Of a DNA stretch of 64,000 bases, positions 34,784 to 44,200 are shown one piece after another. How positions within the stretch are numbered: position 1 is the first letter of the stretch; each line of letters begins with the position of its first letter. The DNA is from DATJYV01 sp035499415. Its GTDB lineage: Bacteria; Bacteroidota; Ignavibacteria; UBA10030. Position numbers and translations under genes: made by a program. The DNA lies in the NCBI GenBank assembly GCA_035499415.1, contig DATJYV010000029.1, positions 1 through 64,000 on the forward strand. The letters run 5' to 3'. The notes beneath the pieces are model-generated. The model was not told the origin of the DNA. It did no database searches and saw nothing but the letters and a program-made list of their open reading frames with translations.

Positions 34784-37700
34784 CGCCGCGCGCTCCTGGC
34801 GGCGGGTTTTTTGCGCCCGACGACTTTCAGGCTGAGATACATGAGGAAGAGCGAAGTCACGGCTGCGGAGCCGAAAATGGCGATAGCCGTCGTCGACCAC
34901 AGGCTTGTCACGTTGATCCCGTAGGAGAACTCGCCGCCGACTTCAATCTCCACCGAATGTTTTCCGGCCGGCAGGAGGAGACTGTAGCAATCATTCCCCT
35001 TGAGCACGGTCGGACGGACGGACTGGCCGTCGATCGTGAGGCCGGTCGGCTCGGCGTTGAGCGATACGATAGCACGGGGGCCGGAATCGTAGACCAGCGA
35101 CGCGGAACGCATACCGTATGAGACGAACTCGAGATTCCCGGTGAACGACATGATCCTCGTTTGGAGTGCATGAGTGGAGAACGCACCCGCAGCGCCGGCT
35201 GCGAACCGGACTTCATGTTTCCCTGCGGGAATGAGGTACTCATTGTCCCGGAACGGCGAGAGGATGGCGCCGTCGACCGAGATCTCGGTGACCGTTCGGG
35301 GAAGCTTGAGATTGAAGGACGTGGGGCTCTCGAAATCATAGCCGGCGGCCGTCGGACTCGAGACGACGCGGCTCGCGGCGGCATACGGAAAGAACATCAT
35401 GTCCTGCGGGTTGACTGTTTCTTCGCAGTAAATGGTAAATTTCCGGGCGCCCATCGAAGCCGCACGAACGAGCTGATAGCTTTCGACGCCCGTTTGAATG
35501 AGCGTCGGGAACGGCGTAACGACATCCTTCTTCCGGAAGCTCAGGATGTTGAGGTCGAGAGAAAGCCTGCTGCTGTCGCTCACAAATTTTTGATACATCG
35601 CCCCCATCGAAGCGTAGCGCGACGGATCCGTCGACCACAGCTTCTCCGGGTCTTCGACCTGCAGGATGAAGCCGTATTTATGCTGAAGCCGGATGATCTC
35701 CGACATGTCAGCGCCGTAATATTCCCGGAGTTCCGGCGAACCGAAGCTGTCCATGCCGGTCACGATCGTCTGGAACCCGGGCTTTGACGCGGCCACATCC
35801 TGTGCCATCTTCAGCAGAATCTCGTATACTTCCGTGAGCTTCCCAACCCGATAATCGTCGACTTCCTGGCGCACTGCCGTGTTTTCGCGCCAGTAATAGA
35901 GTGAGCTCGGGTCGAAGATCTTCACAAGGTCAATCCCGTATTTCTTGCGAAACTCTCTCTGCGCGGAAGGATGCATCGGCGCGAACACCCGCGGGTCCTC
36001 GTACCCGCGGCCTCCCTCGAAATAAAGCTCGGCGATGTTCACGCCGTCGAAATCGTACGCGAGGAGAAGTCTCCGGTACTCATCCGTCGCAGCTTCCACA
36101 CACCGGGGGTCCGTCAGCGCCATGGCGTAACGCCACATCGGCGCGGCATCTTCCCCTTTGTAATTCTTTTCCCTCCATTCGGGATGCTGGTTCCAAAACT
36201 TCTGGCTCACCTGCGGCGGTTCGAGCCACGCATAGACAAGGATCCCGTTCGCGTGCGCGACGCGAATGAGCCGGCCGTAGTCGTACGTGTATTCCCGGTA
36301 TTCGCGCAGCTTGGGATAATCGTGCCAGCCGGCAACATGCACGGCCCTGATTCCCTGGCCGACCCATCGCTTGACGAGGGCCTCAATACTGTACGTCTGG
36401 CGAAGTCCGGGGTCGAAGAAGAAATCGAGCCCGTTGCGACGCACCACCGGACGAAGCCGAAAATACGACCGGACGTATTCCACGAAATAAGGGTAGTGGG
36501 AATATCCTTCCTGTGACGTCGGGTCGAATCGGGCTCCAAGGAAGAGCACCTTTCCTTTCCCGTACCTCTTGCCGATGGCAAGAGGCGTTTCCGACTGTTC
36601 GTCCGAACAGAACGTCTCGTCCACCTCGTCCGCGTCGAATTTGTGGACGAGCTCCCAATTGCGCCAGGCGACGGGTTCCTCGGGGAAGAGATGATCCTCG
36701 ACATGGAGGATCCTCTGCGTCGTTTGCACGTAGTGGATTCCGAATTCCTCCGCAAGGTCGTTCTTTCCGTCTGTCACGAGGTTTCCACCGTCACGAACGA
36801 ACTTCGTGATCGCGTCGTACTGCTCGTCCTTGAGCGAATCGACACTGCCGTAGGGGACGATGAGAAGATTGTAGCGGGCGAGGTTGAGGTTCTGGTCCGC
36901 GAAGATCGTATCGACGCGCAGGTTGACACTCCGGAGCGCGGAGACGAACGACGCCTGGTCGTTGTACGCCGCCCCTTTGACGTGATAGTCCCACAACACC
37001 GCCGGCCGCGCTTCCTGCCAGTCCTGGTCCGACTGAAACACGGTTTCGACCGCCCGCTCGGCCCGGTGGAAGACCTTTTCTGCGAGCGTCGCCTCGTGTT
37101 CATGGAACTCGGTCGGTTCGGCTTTGTAGAACTCCCCGGGGTTCAGGGTGATATGTTTCGTGATGGCCCCTTTGAGGCGGACGTCGGATACGATACGCTT
37201 TGTCAATTCGCCGTTCGTATCAAAGTAGGCCTCGAGGAGATATTGGTCGTCGAGCGTGATCGTATAATCCTGGGTCCCCGCCAGAATCACCCGGTCTTTG
37301 GTCTTCACCCATTGCTTCTGCTCCGTCAGGTCGGCAAATGTATATCCCAATTTTTCGATCCCTTCGACAAGCTCGTCGAGCAGGTCGAGGTCGAGAAACG
37401 AATGAAAGAAGCAGGCCGCGTATCCGTCCCGGACGTAGAGGTTCGCCTTCGCCCCCCGGATAATGTCCTGAACCGCCCGGCGGCTCACATTTTTATCTGC
37501 GTCGAGCGGCACGTAGCCGAGATTCTCCGGGTAGATTCGCTGGCCGTAGATGTCCTTCTTGATGACGTACGGGAACATCTGACTGTACTCGTAGTTCTCG
37601 ATCGCCAGGCGCTGTTCCATCGCAGAGCTGAAGTATTTTGCTATCGTGCGGTAGAGCAAAGTTGAAGCCGTGTAGTGCGGCGTCTCCCACAGGAGCGGAT

Positions 37701-39906
37701 AGATTCCGTTCCGCATGCATTCCTGAATGCCGAGTTCCACTTTCTTTGAAATCCACTCCGCGGATTCATCCCGCACCGGTCTGTTGGTGCTCTCGTCCCA
37801 GAACTCAAAATCAGTGGCGGTGATCCCTTTGTACTGATGCGTGATGCCGTGCAGGACGATCGTCGCGCCGTTCTTGACCATGTATTTGAGCGCATCGACA
37901 AGCTCCGGCTTGTCGGAGAGACTGACTCGAATGCCCTGGAAGGGGTCGACGTAAAACGGGATGACGCCGACAAGAAACGGAATCCCGCGGCTCGAAAGAT
38001 GGTCAGCGACATCGCGAAGCTTGTTGGGGTCATCAAGGGGAGAAACGTCTTCAATGCGGATCAGTGCAGTGTGGGACTCCTCGTGCTGTTCGTGGAGGAT
38101 GTCGTGGAGCATGTCCGCAAAAAGAAGGTAGCGATCGGTTTCCGTCGCCGAGGCAAAAGGCGAATCGGCCCAGTACATGAGATTCCCCGCCTGGATAATG
38201 TACGGAATCTCGACCCGCCGACGGTTCGAGTACGCCGTCCCGAGCACACGCGCACGCCGCCGGTTCAGGACGGTGACAAGGTTTGCGTTCGGTTCCCCTT
38301 TGGTGAACGTCTTCCCCTGGTAACGGACGACATCGTAAATGCTGACCGAATCGAGCTCCGTCACCTCGAAACCGTACTGTCTGCGGACCCGCTGCGCGCG
38401 GCTGAATTCGGCGAAGCCGGTGTTCATCCAGATGACGGGCTTCGTCGTTTGCAGGATATCGTTCGTGAATTTTTCCGGCACCGGATTTACGGCATTGAAC
38501 CCGATGTAGAACGTGTAATCGAACCCGTTCATTTGCCCCGGTACATATTGATTGACGCCGATGACGACGTTGGACGTGTTGAAATGTCCCAGGAGCTGTT
38601 GCAGTTGCCGACCGTCCCCCATCGCGAGGTTGTTCAGGTCCGAGTTTCCTTCGACGACGACGAGCACGTGCTTGGGCGCATCCGGCGCCGCCCGCATCGG
38701 GCCAAAGAGGCCGCACAGAGACAAGCCGAGGGCGAGGACGATCTTGCGAATGCGCCGAGACGGACGGAATTCGCTCACTCTTCTGTTCGATAGCCCGAGA
38801 TGCTTCTTGATGAACCCCGCGATCCGTTCGGCTGCGCGCCCATCACCATAGGGATTGACGGCCGACGCCATTTTCGCATACGCGGACCGGCTTTCAAGGA
38901 GTCGACGGGTTTCCCGGACGATTCGCTCCCGTGCGAGCCCCACCAGCCGTACGGTCCCGAAGTCGACAGCTTCGGGCCGCTCCGTGACATTTCGGAATAC
39001 CAGAATGGGTTTTCCCAACGCCGGCCCCTCCTCCTGCACACCGCCGGAATCTGTCAGGATGAGGTACGAGCGCGCCATGAGGTTTACGAAGTCTTTGTAA
39101 TCAAGAGGTTCGATGAGGATGATGTTCGGAATTCCGTCGAGGATCGGATAGACCGTTTCACGGACAAGAGGATTAAGATGAACCGGAAAGACAAAAAGAT
39201 GGTCGCCGAACCTGGCCGCAATCTGCTTGACGGCCCGGCACGCCCCCTCCATGGGCGCTCCCCAGTTCTCACGCCGATGCATGGTCAACAGGATGATTCT
39301 ACGTCTGCTGGCAACCGCTTTCCGAACCGCCGCGCTGCCGAATTCGTGGTCGGCGCGCACCGCGAGGTTCAGCGCATCGATGACGGAGTTTCCGGTCACG
39401 TGAATCCGGTCCGGGTTGATGTGCTCACGCAAGAGCGCGCGCCGCGCGGTCTCGGTTGGAGCGAAGTGAAGGTCGGCCAACGCGCTCGTGAGCCGTCGAT
39501 TAATCTCCTCCGGAAAAGGGTTCGCCTTGTCCCCTGTGCGCAAGCCGGCTTCCACGTGGCCGACCGGAATGCCACGATAAAAAGCGGCGAGACTTCCGGC
39601 AAACGTCGTTGTCGTATCGCCCTGGACAAGTACCATGTCGGGGTGCTCGCTCTGAAGCACCGGGTCGAGTGCGGCAATTGTCCTCTCCGTGAGGGCTGCG
39701 AGCGTTTGCCGGGGCCGCATGATATTCAGATCGTGGTCGGGGTGGATTCCAAAAACATCCAAAACCTGGTCGAGCATGTGACGATGTTGGGCCGTGGCGA
39801 TCGAAACCACCGAAAACAGTTTGGGCTCTTCCCTGAGCCGGAGAATGACTGGTGCGAGCTTGATCGTATCCGGCCTGGTGCCGAATATGACGGCGATTTT
39901 TCTCAC
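34780..39906 (-). CDS. Fusion: UDP-GlcNAc 2-epimerase / deacetylase / TIM-barrel envelope protein
   Basis: 1,708 residues. Residues 1-370 are a full WecB-type epimerase (IFGTRPDTIKLAPV, QGDTTTTFAG, TGNSVIDAL, RRENWGAP, DSGGVQEEGPALGKP), which makes UDP-ManNAc in the cytoplasm. A helix at about 387-404 crosses the membrane. Residues 610-865 look like a DUF2334 polysaccharide deacetylase: RIEDVSP (Asp620) and HGITH (686-690) are likely metal ligands. Residues 968-1150 resemble a glutaminase-like domain of beta-galactosidases. Residues 1155-1500 form a glycosidase-like TIM barrel (LVYAWLEPP, DFDGVNIAELYFEGG). A beta-sandwich and a C-terminal helix (1668-1695) end it. The GTG start has no Shine-Dalgarno. 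I know no characterised protein with this architecture. Confidence 0.88.
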   Translation of the reverse strand: MRKIAVIFGTRPDTIKLAPVILRLREEPKLFSVVSIATAQHRHMLDQVLDVFGIHPDHDLNIMRPRQTLAALTERTIAALDPVLQSEHPDMVLVQGDTTTTFAGSLAAFYRGIPVGHVEAGLRTGDKANPFPEEINRRLTSALADLHFAPTETARRALLREHINPDRIHVTGNSVIDALNLAVRADHEFGSAAVRKAVASRRRIILLTMHRRENWGAPMEGACRAVKQIAARFGDHLFVFPVHLNPLVRETVYPILDGIPNIILIEPLDYKDFVNLMARSYLILTDSGGVQEEGPALGKPILVFRNVTERPEAVDFGTVRLVGLARERIVRETRRLLESRSAYAKMASAVNPYGDGRAAERIAGFIKKHLGLSNRRVSEFRPSRRIRKIVLALGLSLCGLFGPMRAAPDAPKHVLVVVEGNSDLNNLAMGDGRQLQQLLGHFNTSNVVIGVNQYVPGQMNGFDYTFYIGFNAVNPVPEKFTNDILQTTKPVIWMNTGFAEFSRAQRVRRQYGFEVTELDSVSIYDVVRYQGKTFTKGEPNANLVTVLNRRRARVLGTAYSNRRRVEIPYIIQAGNLMYWADSPFASATETDRYLLFADMLHDILHEQHEESHTALIRIEDVSPLDDPNKLRDVADHLSSRGIPFLVGVIPFYVDPFQGIRVSLSDKPELVDALKYMVKNGATIVLHGITHQYKGITATDFEFWDESTNRPVRDESAEWISKKVELGIQECMRNGIYPLLWETPHYTASTLLYRTIAKYFSSAMEQRLAIENYEYSQMFPYVIKKDIYGQRIYPENLGYVPLDADKNVSRRAVQDIIRGAKANLYVRDGYAACFFHSFLDLDLLDELVEGIEKLGYTFADLTEQKQWVKTKDRVILAGTQDYTITLDDQYLLEAYFDTNGELTKRIVSDVRLKGAITKHITLNPGEFYKAEPTEFHEHEATLAEKVFHRAERAVETVFQSDQDWQEARPAVLWDYHVKGAAYNDQASFVSALRSVNLRVDTIFADQNLNLARYNLLIVPYGSVDSLKDEQYDAITKFVRDGGNLVTDGKNDLAEEFGIHYVQTTQRILHVEDHLFPEEPVAWRNWELVHKFDADEVDETFCSDEQSETPLAIGKRYGKGKVLFLGARFDPTSQEGYSHYPYFVEYVRSYFRLRPVVRRNGLDFFFDPGLRQTYSIEALVKRWVGQGIRAVHVAGWHDYPKLREYREYTYDYGRLIRVAHANGILVYAWLEPPQVSQKFWNQHPEWREKNYKGEDAAPMWRYAMALTDPRCVEAATDEYRRLLLAYDFDGVNIAELYFEGGRGYEDPRVFAPMHPSAQREFRKKYGIDLVKIFDPSSLYYWRENTAVRQEVDDYRVGKLTEVYEILLKMAQDVAASKPGFQTIVTGMDSFGSPELREYYGADMSEIIRLQHKYGFILQVEDPEKLWSTDPSRYASMGAMYQKFVSDSSRLSLDLNILSFRKKDVVTPFPTLIQTGVESYQLVRAASMGARKFTIYCEETVNPQDMMFFPYAAASRVVSSPTAAGYDFESPTSFNLKLPRTVTEISVDGAILSPFRDNEYLIPAGKHEVRFAAGAAGAFSTHALQTRIMSFTGNLEFVSYGMRSASLVYDSGPRAIVSLNAEPTGLTIDGQSVRPTVLKGNDCYSLLLPAGKHSVEIEVGGEFSYGINVTSLWSTTAIAIFGSAAVTSLFLMYLSLKVVGRKKPAARSARR

Positions 39907-39944
39907 AGTCTGCCGTCAGCGACGGTCAATACCCTGTCCACCAT
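39903..39944 (-). CDS. Possible 13-residue leader peptide of the polysaccharide operon
   Basis: ATG at 39944 opens a 13-codon frame (MVDRVLTVADGRL). Its TGA overlaps the GTG start of the fusion gene as GTGA. The ATG coincides with the predicted transcription start of the promoter at 39951-39979, so a leaderless transcript would begin at this codon. Translation of the leader could then deliver ribosomes to a GTG start that has no Shine-Dalgarno. It could be chance; conservation of the frame would decide. Confidence 0.3.
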   Translation of the reverse strand: MVDRVLTVADGRL

Positions 39945-39950
39945 GAAATC

Positions 39951-39979
39951 AAAATAGAGGATTTTTGAAAGGTGTGCAA
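39951..39979 (-). promoter_or_regulatory. Sigma70-type promoter of the polysaccharide operon
   Basis: On the minus strand TTGCAC (39979-39974) and TATTTT (39956-39951) lie 17 bp apart, about 45 bp before the fusion gene's GTG. The local sequence is AT-rich against a GC-rich background. The expected start is near 39944. Confidence 0.5.
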
Positions 39980-40012
39980 GTAGAAGAACGACGGGAAGAA
40001 AAGCGGCCGACT

Positions 40013-40037
40013 CTCCCGGGTGTTTGAATCCGGGGAG
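40013..40037 (-). terminator. Candidate terminator after the small secreted gene
   Basis: On the minus strand CTCCCCGG and CCGGGAG pair with a one-base bulge around a ten-base loop. A GC-rich stretch and then CTTTTCTT follow. It sits 28 bp after the stop of the gene at 40065 and before the polysaccharide promoter, a logical place for transcription to end. The U-tract is weak. Confidence 0.4.
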
Positions 40038-40064
40038 CGGGATGAACCGGCGGGGAAAAATGAA

Positions 40065-40526
40065 TTACTCGGTGACCGTGTAGATTATCTTGGGCGTTTC
40101 CTGTCCGAGGGTCGACCGGGGAAAATCATAGTCGACATCGATGGTACGGGCCGAAGAGGCATCGCCGCCCGGCGAGAGCGTAATCGATTCCCCGCGGGCG
40201 ACCAACTGTTGAACCGTGACGGTTTGCATTGATGTCCGGGTTTCAACCGTCATGCGCTGCGAGGTGCCGCGATCCAAATCAGCCGTGACCTTTGTGGATT
40301 GGGAGGGTGACCCTTGAAGCTCGAGAGATGCCCGAACGCCTTCCACAGCGCCGGAGCCCGCAAGCGGAATTGCCCGGGCGTTGCTCAGAGGGTTGATGAC
40401 GAGCCGATGAGAGATGCTGACGCCGAAGACCACCTGCTGAACTGCTGAAGAGCGGACCTGACCGTGCGAATCCTGGACGATTCCGGCGGTTAACATGATC
40501 AAGAGTATGGATTTTCGGCAGCTCAC
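40065..40526 (-). CDS. Small secreted beta-rich paralogue 1
   Basis: 153 residues with a signal peptide (about 1-22, ending DSHGQ). The mature chain is beta-rich and polar, with VVFGVSISHRLVINPL, a SLELQGSPSQSTKVTADL strand pair and a C-terminal TPKIIYTVTE strand that aligns with the HTITYT ends of its relatives at 45165, 45622 and 46199. The GTG start follows the stop of the upstream paralogue by one base. It is the last gene of the surface-fibre operon. DUF4402-like or spore-coat-U-like by general layout only; no assignable function. Confidence 0.65.
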   Translation of the reverse strand: MSCRKSILLIMLTAGIVQDSHGQVRSSAVQQVVFGVSISHRLVINPLSNARAIPLAGSGAVEGVRASLELQGSPSQSTKVTADLDRGTSQRMTVETRTSMQTVTVQQLVARGESITLSPGGDASSARTIDVDYDFPRSTLGQETPKIIYTVTE

Positions 40527-40527
40527 G

Positions 40528-41085
40528 TTAGTCCGTCAAAGTCAAGGTTACGAGACGTTCGTCTCTGTCGATTCCACCGACGCCGGAACCTGCGACAAAG
40601 GTGTATCGGATCGACTGGTCTCTGTCGCTCCCCCTGCCGATCCCGGTCACGACATCAACAGGTACGAGGGCCGCTGAAATGTCGACATCGCCAACGCTGC
40701 TTGCGCGTCCCGACGCGAGGTTGATCTTGAGCCGGGTTCCACTCGGCATGCTTGAGTTGATCGAGGCAACGATTTTCACATTATCGAGATTTGTCGCTAT
40801 GCTGTATTGCGAATGCTGGTCGGAAACGCTTACGTCTTCGCCCGCGTAGACCTTTTGCACCATGAGAGGCGCAGGATTTCCCGTCACTCTCAGCACTGCT
40901 ATCGGCCGGACCTCGACCGTTACGATCTGCTTCACGGAGCTGTGAATCGGCTGCGGGAATGCGACCGAAATGATTGACAGGAGGGAGAGCCCTATGAACG
41001 GAAGTCTCGTCAAGGGATGCGATCGATGAGGCAAGAACGCTAAAGATGAAGCGATTGTCAAGTTTGCAATTGGCGCCGGTGGCAT
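40528..41085 (-). CDS. Small secreted beta-rich paralogue 2
   Basis: About 185 residues from ATG 41085. A TTG at 41013 (MTRLPFIGLSLLSIISVAFPQ) gives a more typical signal peptide and may be the true start. The mature part follows the subfamily of the genes at 46793 and 47346: VKQIVTVEVRPIAVLRVTGNPAPL, NVKIVASINSSMPSGTRLKINLASG, DVDISAALVPVDVVTGIGRG and the final VTLTLTD. It is separated from the barrel gene by 184 bp holding a hairpin, and overlaps nothing. Function unknown; a structural subunit is proposed. Confidence 0.62.
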   Translation of the reverse strand: MPPAPIANLTIASSLAFLPHRSHPLTRLPFIGLSLLSIISVAFPQPIHSSVKQIVTVEVRPIAVLRVTGNPAPLMVQKVYAGEDVSVSDQHSQYSIATNLDNVKIVASINSSMPSGTRLKINLASGRASSVGDVDISAALVPVDVVTGIGRGSDRDQSIRYTFVAGSGVGGIDRDERLVTLTLTD

Positions 41086-41235
41086 GTTCGATCTTGGGCG
41101 AATCATGACCACAGGAAGGACAACAACCATGCCCTCCCGCCAGCTCACGCCGCGAAGGAGCAACGTCGATAACTAATTGCCAATAAGGATGTTGGAGAGA
41201 GGTGATTCGAAGGGCTGGAAGATGGAGGGATGATC

Positions 41236-41256
41236 GAATTGTAGTTTCTACAATTC
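41236..41256. terminator. Perfect hairpin downstream of the barrel gene
   Basis: GAATTGTAG and CTACAATTC form a 9-bp perfect stem with a three-base loop, 14 bp after the stop of the 1,016-residue barrel gene. There is no U-tract, so it is more likely a processing or stabilising structure than a full terminator. It could set the ratio of barrel to subunit mRNA. Confidence 0.5.
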
Positions 41257-41269
41257 CACAGCTATCAGC

Positions 41270-44200
41270 TCACTGCTCGTGCCCTACTGACTTGCAGATA
41301 GCTTCAGCGGCAGCGCGCGTATTGAATTTCCCGGTAATGACCCGGTAGCGAATCCCAAGGTTGGGGATGTTCACTCGGTCGACAAAGACTTTGCGTCCCA
41401 GGATCTTTCCCATATGCGACCCTTGGGACTGTGCCTTGGCGCGCGTTTTCCAGGACGATATTTGGACCATAAACTTCTTTGAGGGCCTATCGAAGAATAT
41501 AAGGCAAGGACCGGGCTCGTCCATCTGCGCCTTCGGCTCCTTGACTTGTTCCTGGGGAGCAGGTTGCGGCGCGTTCTCGGGTTTTTCCGGTTCTATCACC
41601 CCTTGCTGGATGATTTTGATGATCCGTTTGCGTGGTAGAATTTTGAAATCGCCCTCCGCGTGAGTTCCGGCCTTCAGCTCCAGGGCAAGCGAATCCGGTT
41701 CCATGCGATGATAGTCGGGAATATCCCCCCCTTCAATTCTGAGTGTCCAACTTCCGGGTCGCAGGTCCCCGAAAACGTACCTCCCGCGACTGTCCGTCAC
41801 GCGTCTGTGAACCTCATCCCCCTGGTATAACGCCATGAAGACTCCGGCCCTTGCTTCCTTCTCGCGATACACCGTTGCACCCAAGGAATCCGAAGGTGCC
41901 TCCTCGTTCACTTCATACAAAACGACGGTCCCCGATACCTGCGCACTTCGTGTGACGTTGATCTGAACAGGCGTTTCCTCTCCCCCACGTACCTCGACTT
42001 CGAGCGGCATCGGCTGGAGCGTCACGCGGTCGAGCCCGATGCTCTCTTTGTCGACCTGAACATAGATCGGCCCCGGTTTCACGCCCGGCAGGTAGAATTC
42101 TCCGTTCCCGTCGGTCACTGAAGCCGATTCTCCCGCGTTCACGAGAATATTGGGCAAGCCCACTCCCGTCTCGCCGACGACCCGGCCCCGCAACGACCCG
42201 ACCGATCCAATGCGGGCGATGGGGACGTTCAACGGAATGGCATATTCAAGAAGATATGCCGTTTCGCGCGGCGTCACCGCCGGCGTGAGAAGATTCTGCC
42301 GCGCCCGGAGCGTGATCTTGTGGTTGAAGGGGAAAATATGTTCAAGCGAGAATTCGGACAACGTGCTCGTTTGTGGCGTTGCACTGTTCACCCTGCTGCC
42401 AAAAATGTTGAATTGGACCTGCGTCGCCTCCCCAAAAAGCACCCATGCCGATAAGCTGGCCGAGAGCCGCTCTTCTACTTCTCCCGTGTAAATATCCTGG
42501 TCGTTTGAGTACTCGACGGAAGCGCTGTAGTTCTGCGCGGCCGTAGGACGCACCGACGAGAATAGGGATACGTGCTGGTATGGATAATTCTTCAGCGCGA
42601 GCTTGTCCTCGATGACGCCGTATTCGGAATTCCCGTTGATACTCACGCCGGCGAAATTGAAACCGACCCGCATCTGAAACGTGTTTTCGCTTCGCCGGTA
42701 CTTCGGATTTTCCAGCAGATCATCCTGTCCGTCGTAGTGGTAGTAGAAGGACACAAGGTCAAAGTACGAAAGGCCAAGCTGGTAGAATTGGTCGCGGGGA
42801 GCGTATATTTGATTCGTGTCGCGCGCAAGATTCCGTTCTTCGTCCCGAAAATAGGTTTCGAGCCGGATCGTCTTCGAGATTTGATACGAAATGCTGCTTG
42901 ATTTGAAGCTCAGGTCGCGGTAGTATCCTCCGAAGTTCGTCCCTGCATCGATATACCGGATATCGTAGGCGAGCGACGGCTCTGTGCCGTTGAATCGGAG
43001 GGCAACTGCGTCATCGCTCTTCCCTTCCATGGCACCGCGGCCGTATTCGACGTCGACGCTGGAGTTGGTGAATGGATGCGACAGTCCCCGTAACGTGTAG
43101 AGGTCGCTCGAGTATTGATCCCTTCGGTTGAGGTAGTTGGCGCCAAGCTCGTAATCGGGGGAAAATTGATAGCTCACGAACCCTCCGCCTTCATCCTGCC
43201 GCTGGTCGATCCATCGGGTTTTGTCGTACAATCCTCCCACAGAGAACCCGGCGACCGTCGTTCTTGCGCCCGCCCCTGTCGCAAACCGTCCGCTCTCGGT
43301 CAGGGGAGAAAGCGTATAGTTCATGTCCCCGAGCTGCAGTTCCGTCGCACTGTTCACGTACGACAGGTAATATTCATCACGCAAGCCCAGAGAGGAAATC
43401 GATTGCGTCTCCGGTCCCCGCGCGAGGAATGAAAATTTGTCGTCCCGTTTCTCTGACAGACTCCCATAGCCGGATACTTCGAACTGCGTGGACCGCGCAT
43501 CCTGCTCGCCCACACCCCGAAGCTTGAGCTGAATGGGATACTCTACGAACTGTTCTTCTCCCTGCGATTCCTGGGAAACAACGTCGGTCACGACCGAGGC
43601 ACTCACGGCAACCGTGGAGTCCTGCCTCGAAGTCGCGATGAGCTGAAGGGTTTGATGGACTTTTCCCGCCCCCTTGTCCGTTACGACGGAGACCGGAATT
43701 TCGCGCGTGTCGCGCGGATTGAGTGCGATAACGGGGTCCGGGACCTTCGTCGCGTATCCCTCCGAAGACCTGGCTTCAAGGGTTACCGTCACCGGAGTGT
43801 TTCCGGCGTTCGTCAGGTCGAACGTTGCCGTAAAGGACCGTCCCCCAATGACAAATCGGGGCGCGTCGATGGGTTCGATTTTCAGGAGGTAAATCGTCTC
43901 CACTTTCACGGTTATCTCGGCAGCGGCCTCGTGCGCGGGCGTTGCACGGTCTTTCGCCAGATACCGGAGACGATAGAGTCCCCCCGGTACTTCTCCGGGA
44001 ACTGCAAGGGTCAGAATCCGCGCGTCGTTGGCGCCGGCTTCGAGCGTGAACTGCGACTCGGGAGTCACCAGCCGCCACTTCGTCGGAACCTGTACCTGGG
44101 GGTCGAAGGTCTGCGTGGAGCCGGTTCGATTCGTGACGACCACGCTGAAGGAAACGATTGAGCCCGGCTTGACCGACAAGATCTCACGCGTCCCCGGAAC

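Noticed and set aside
42910..43146. Short frame suggesting a second gene within the barrel gene
   Set aside because: It is antisense or out-of-frame shadow of the aromatic-strand region; the barrel frame is uninterrupted for 1,016 codons.
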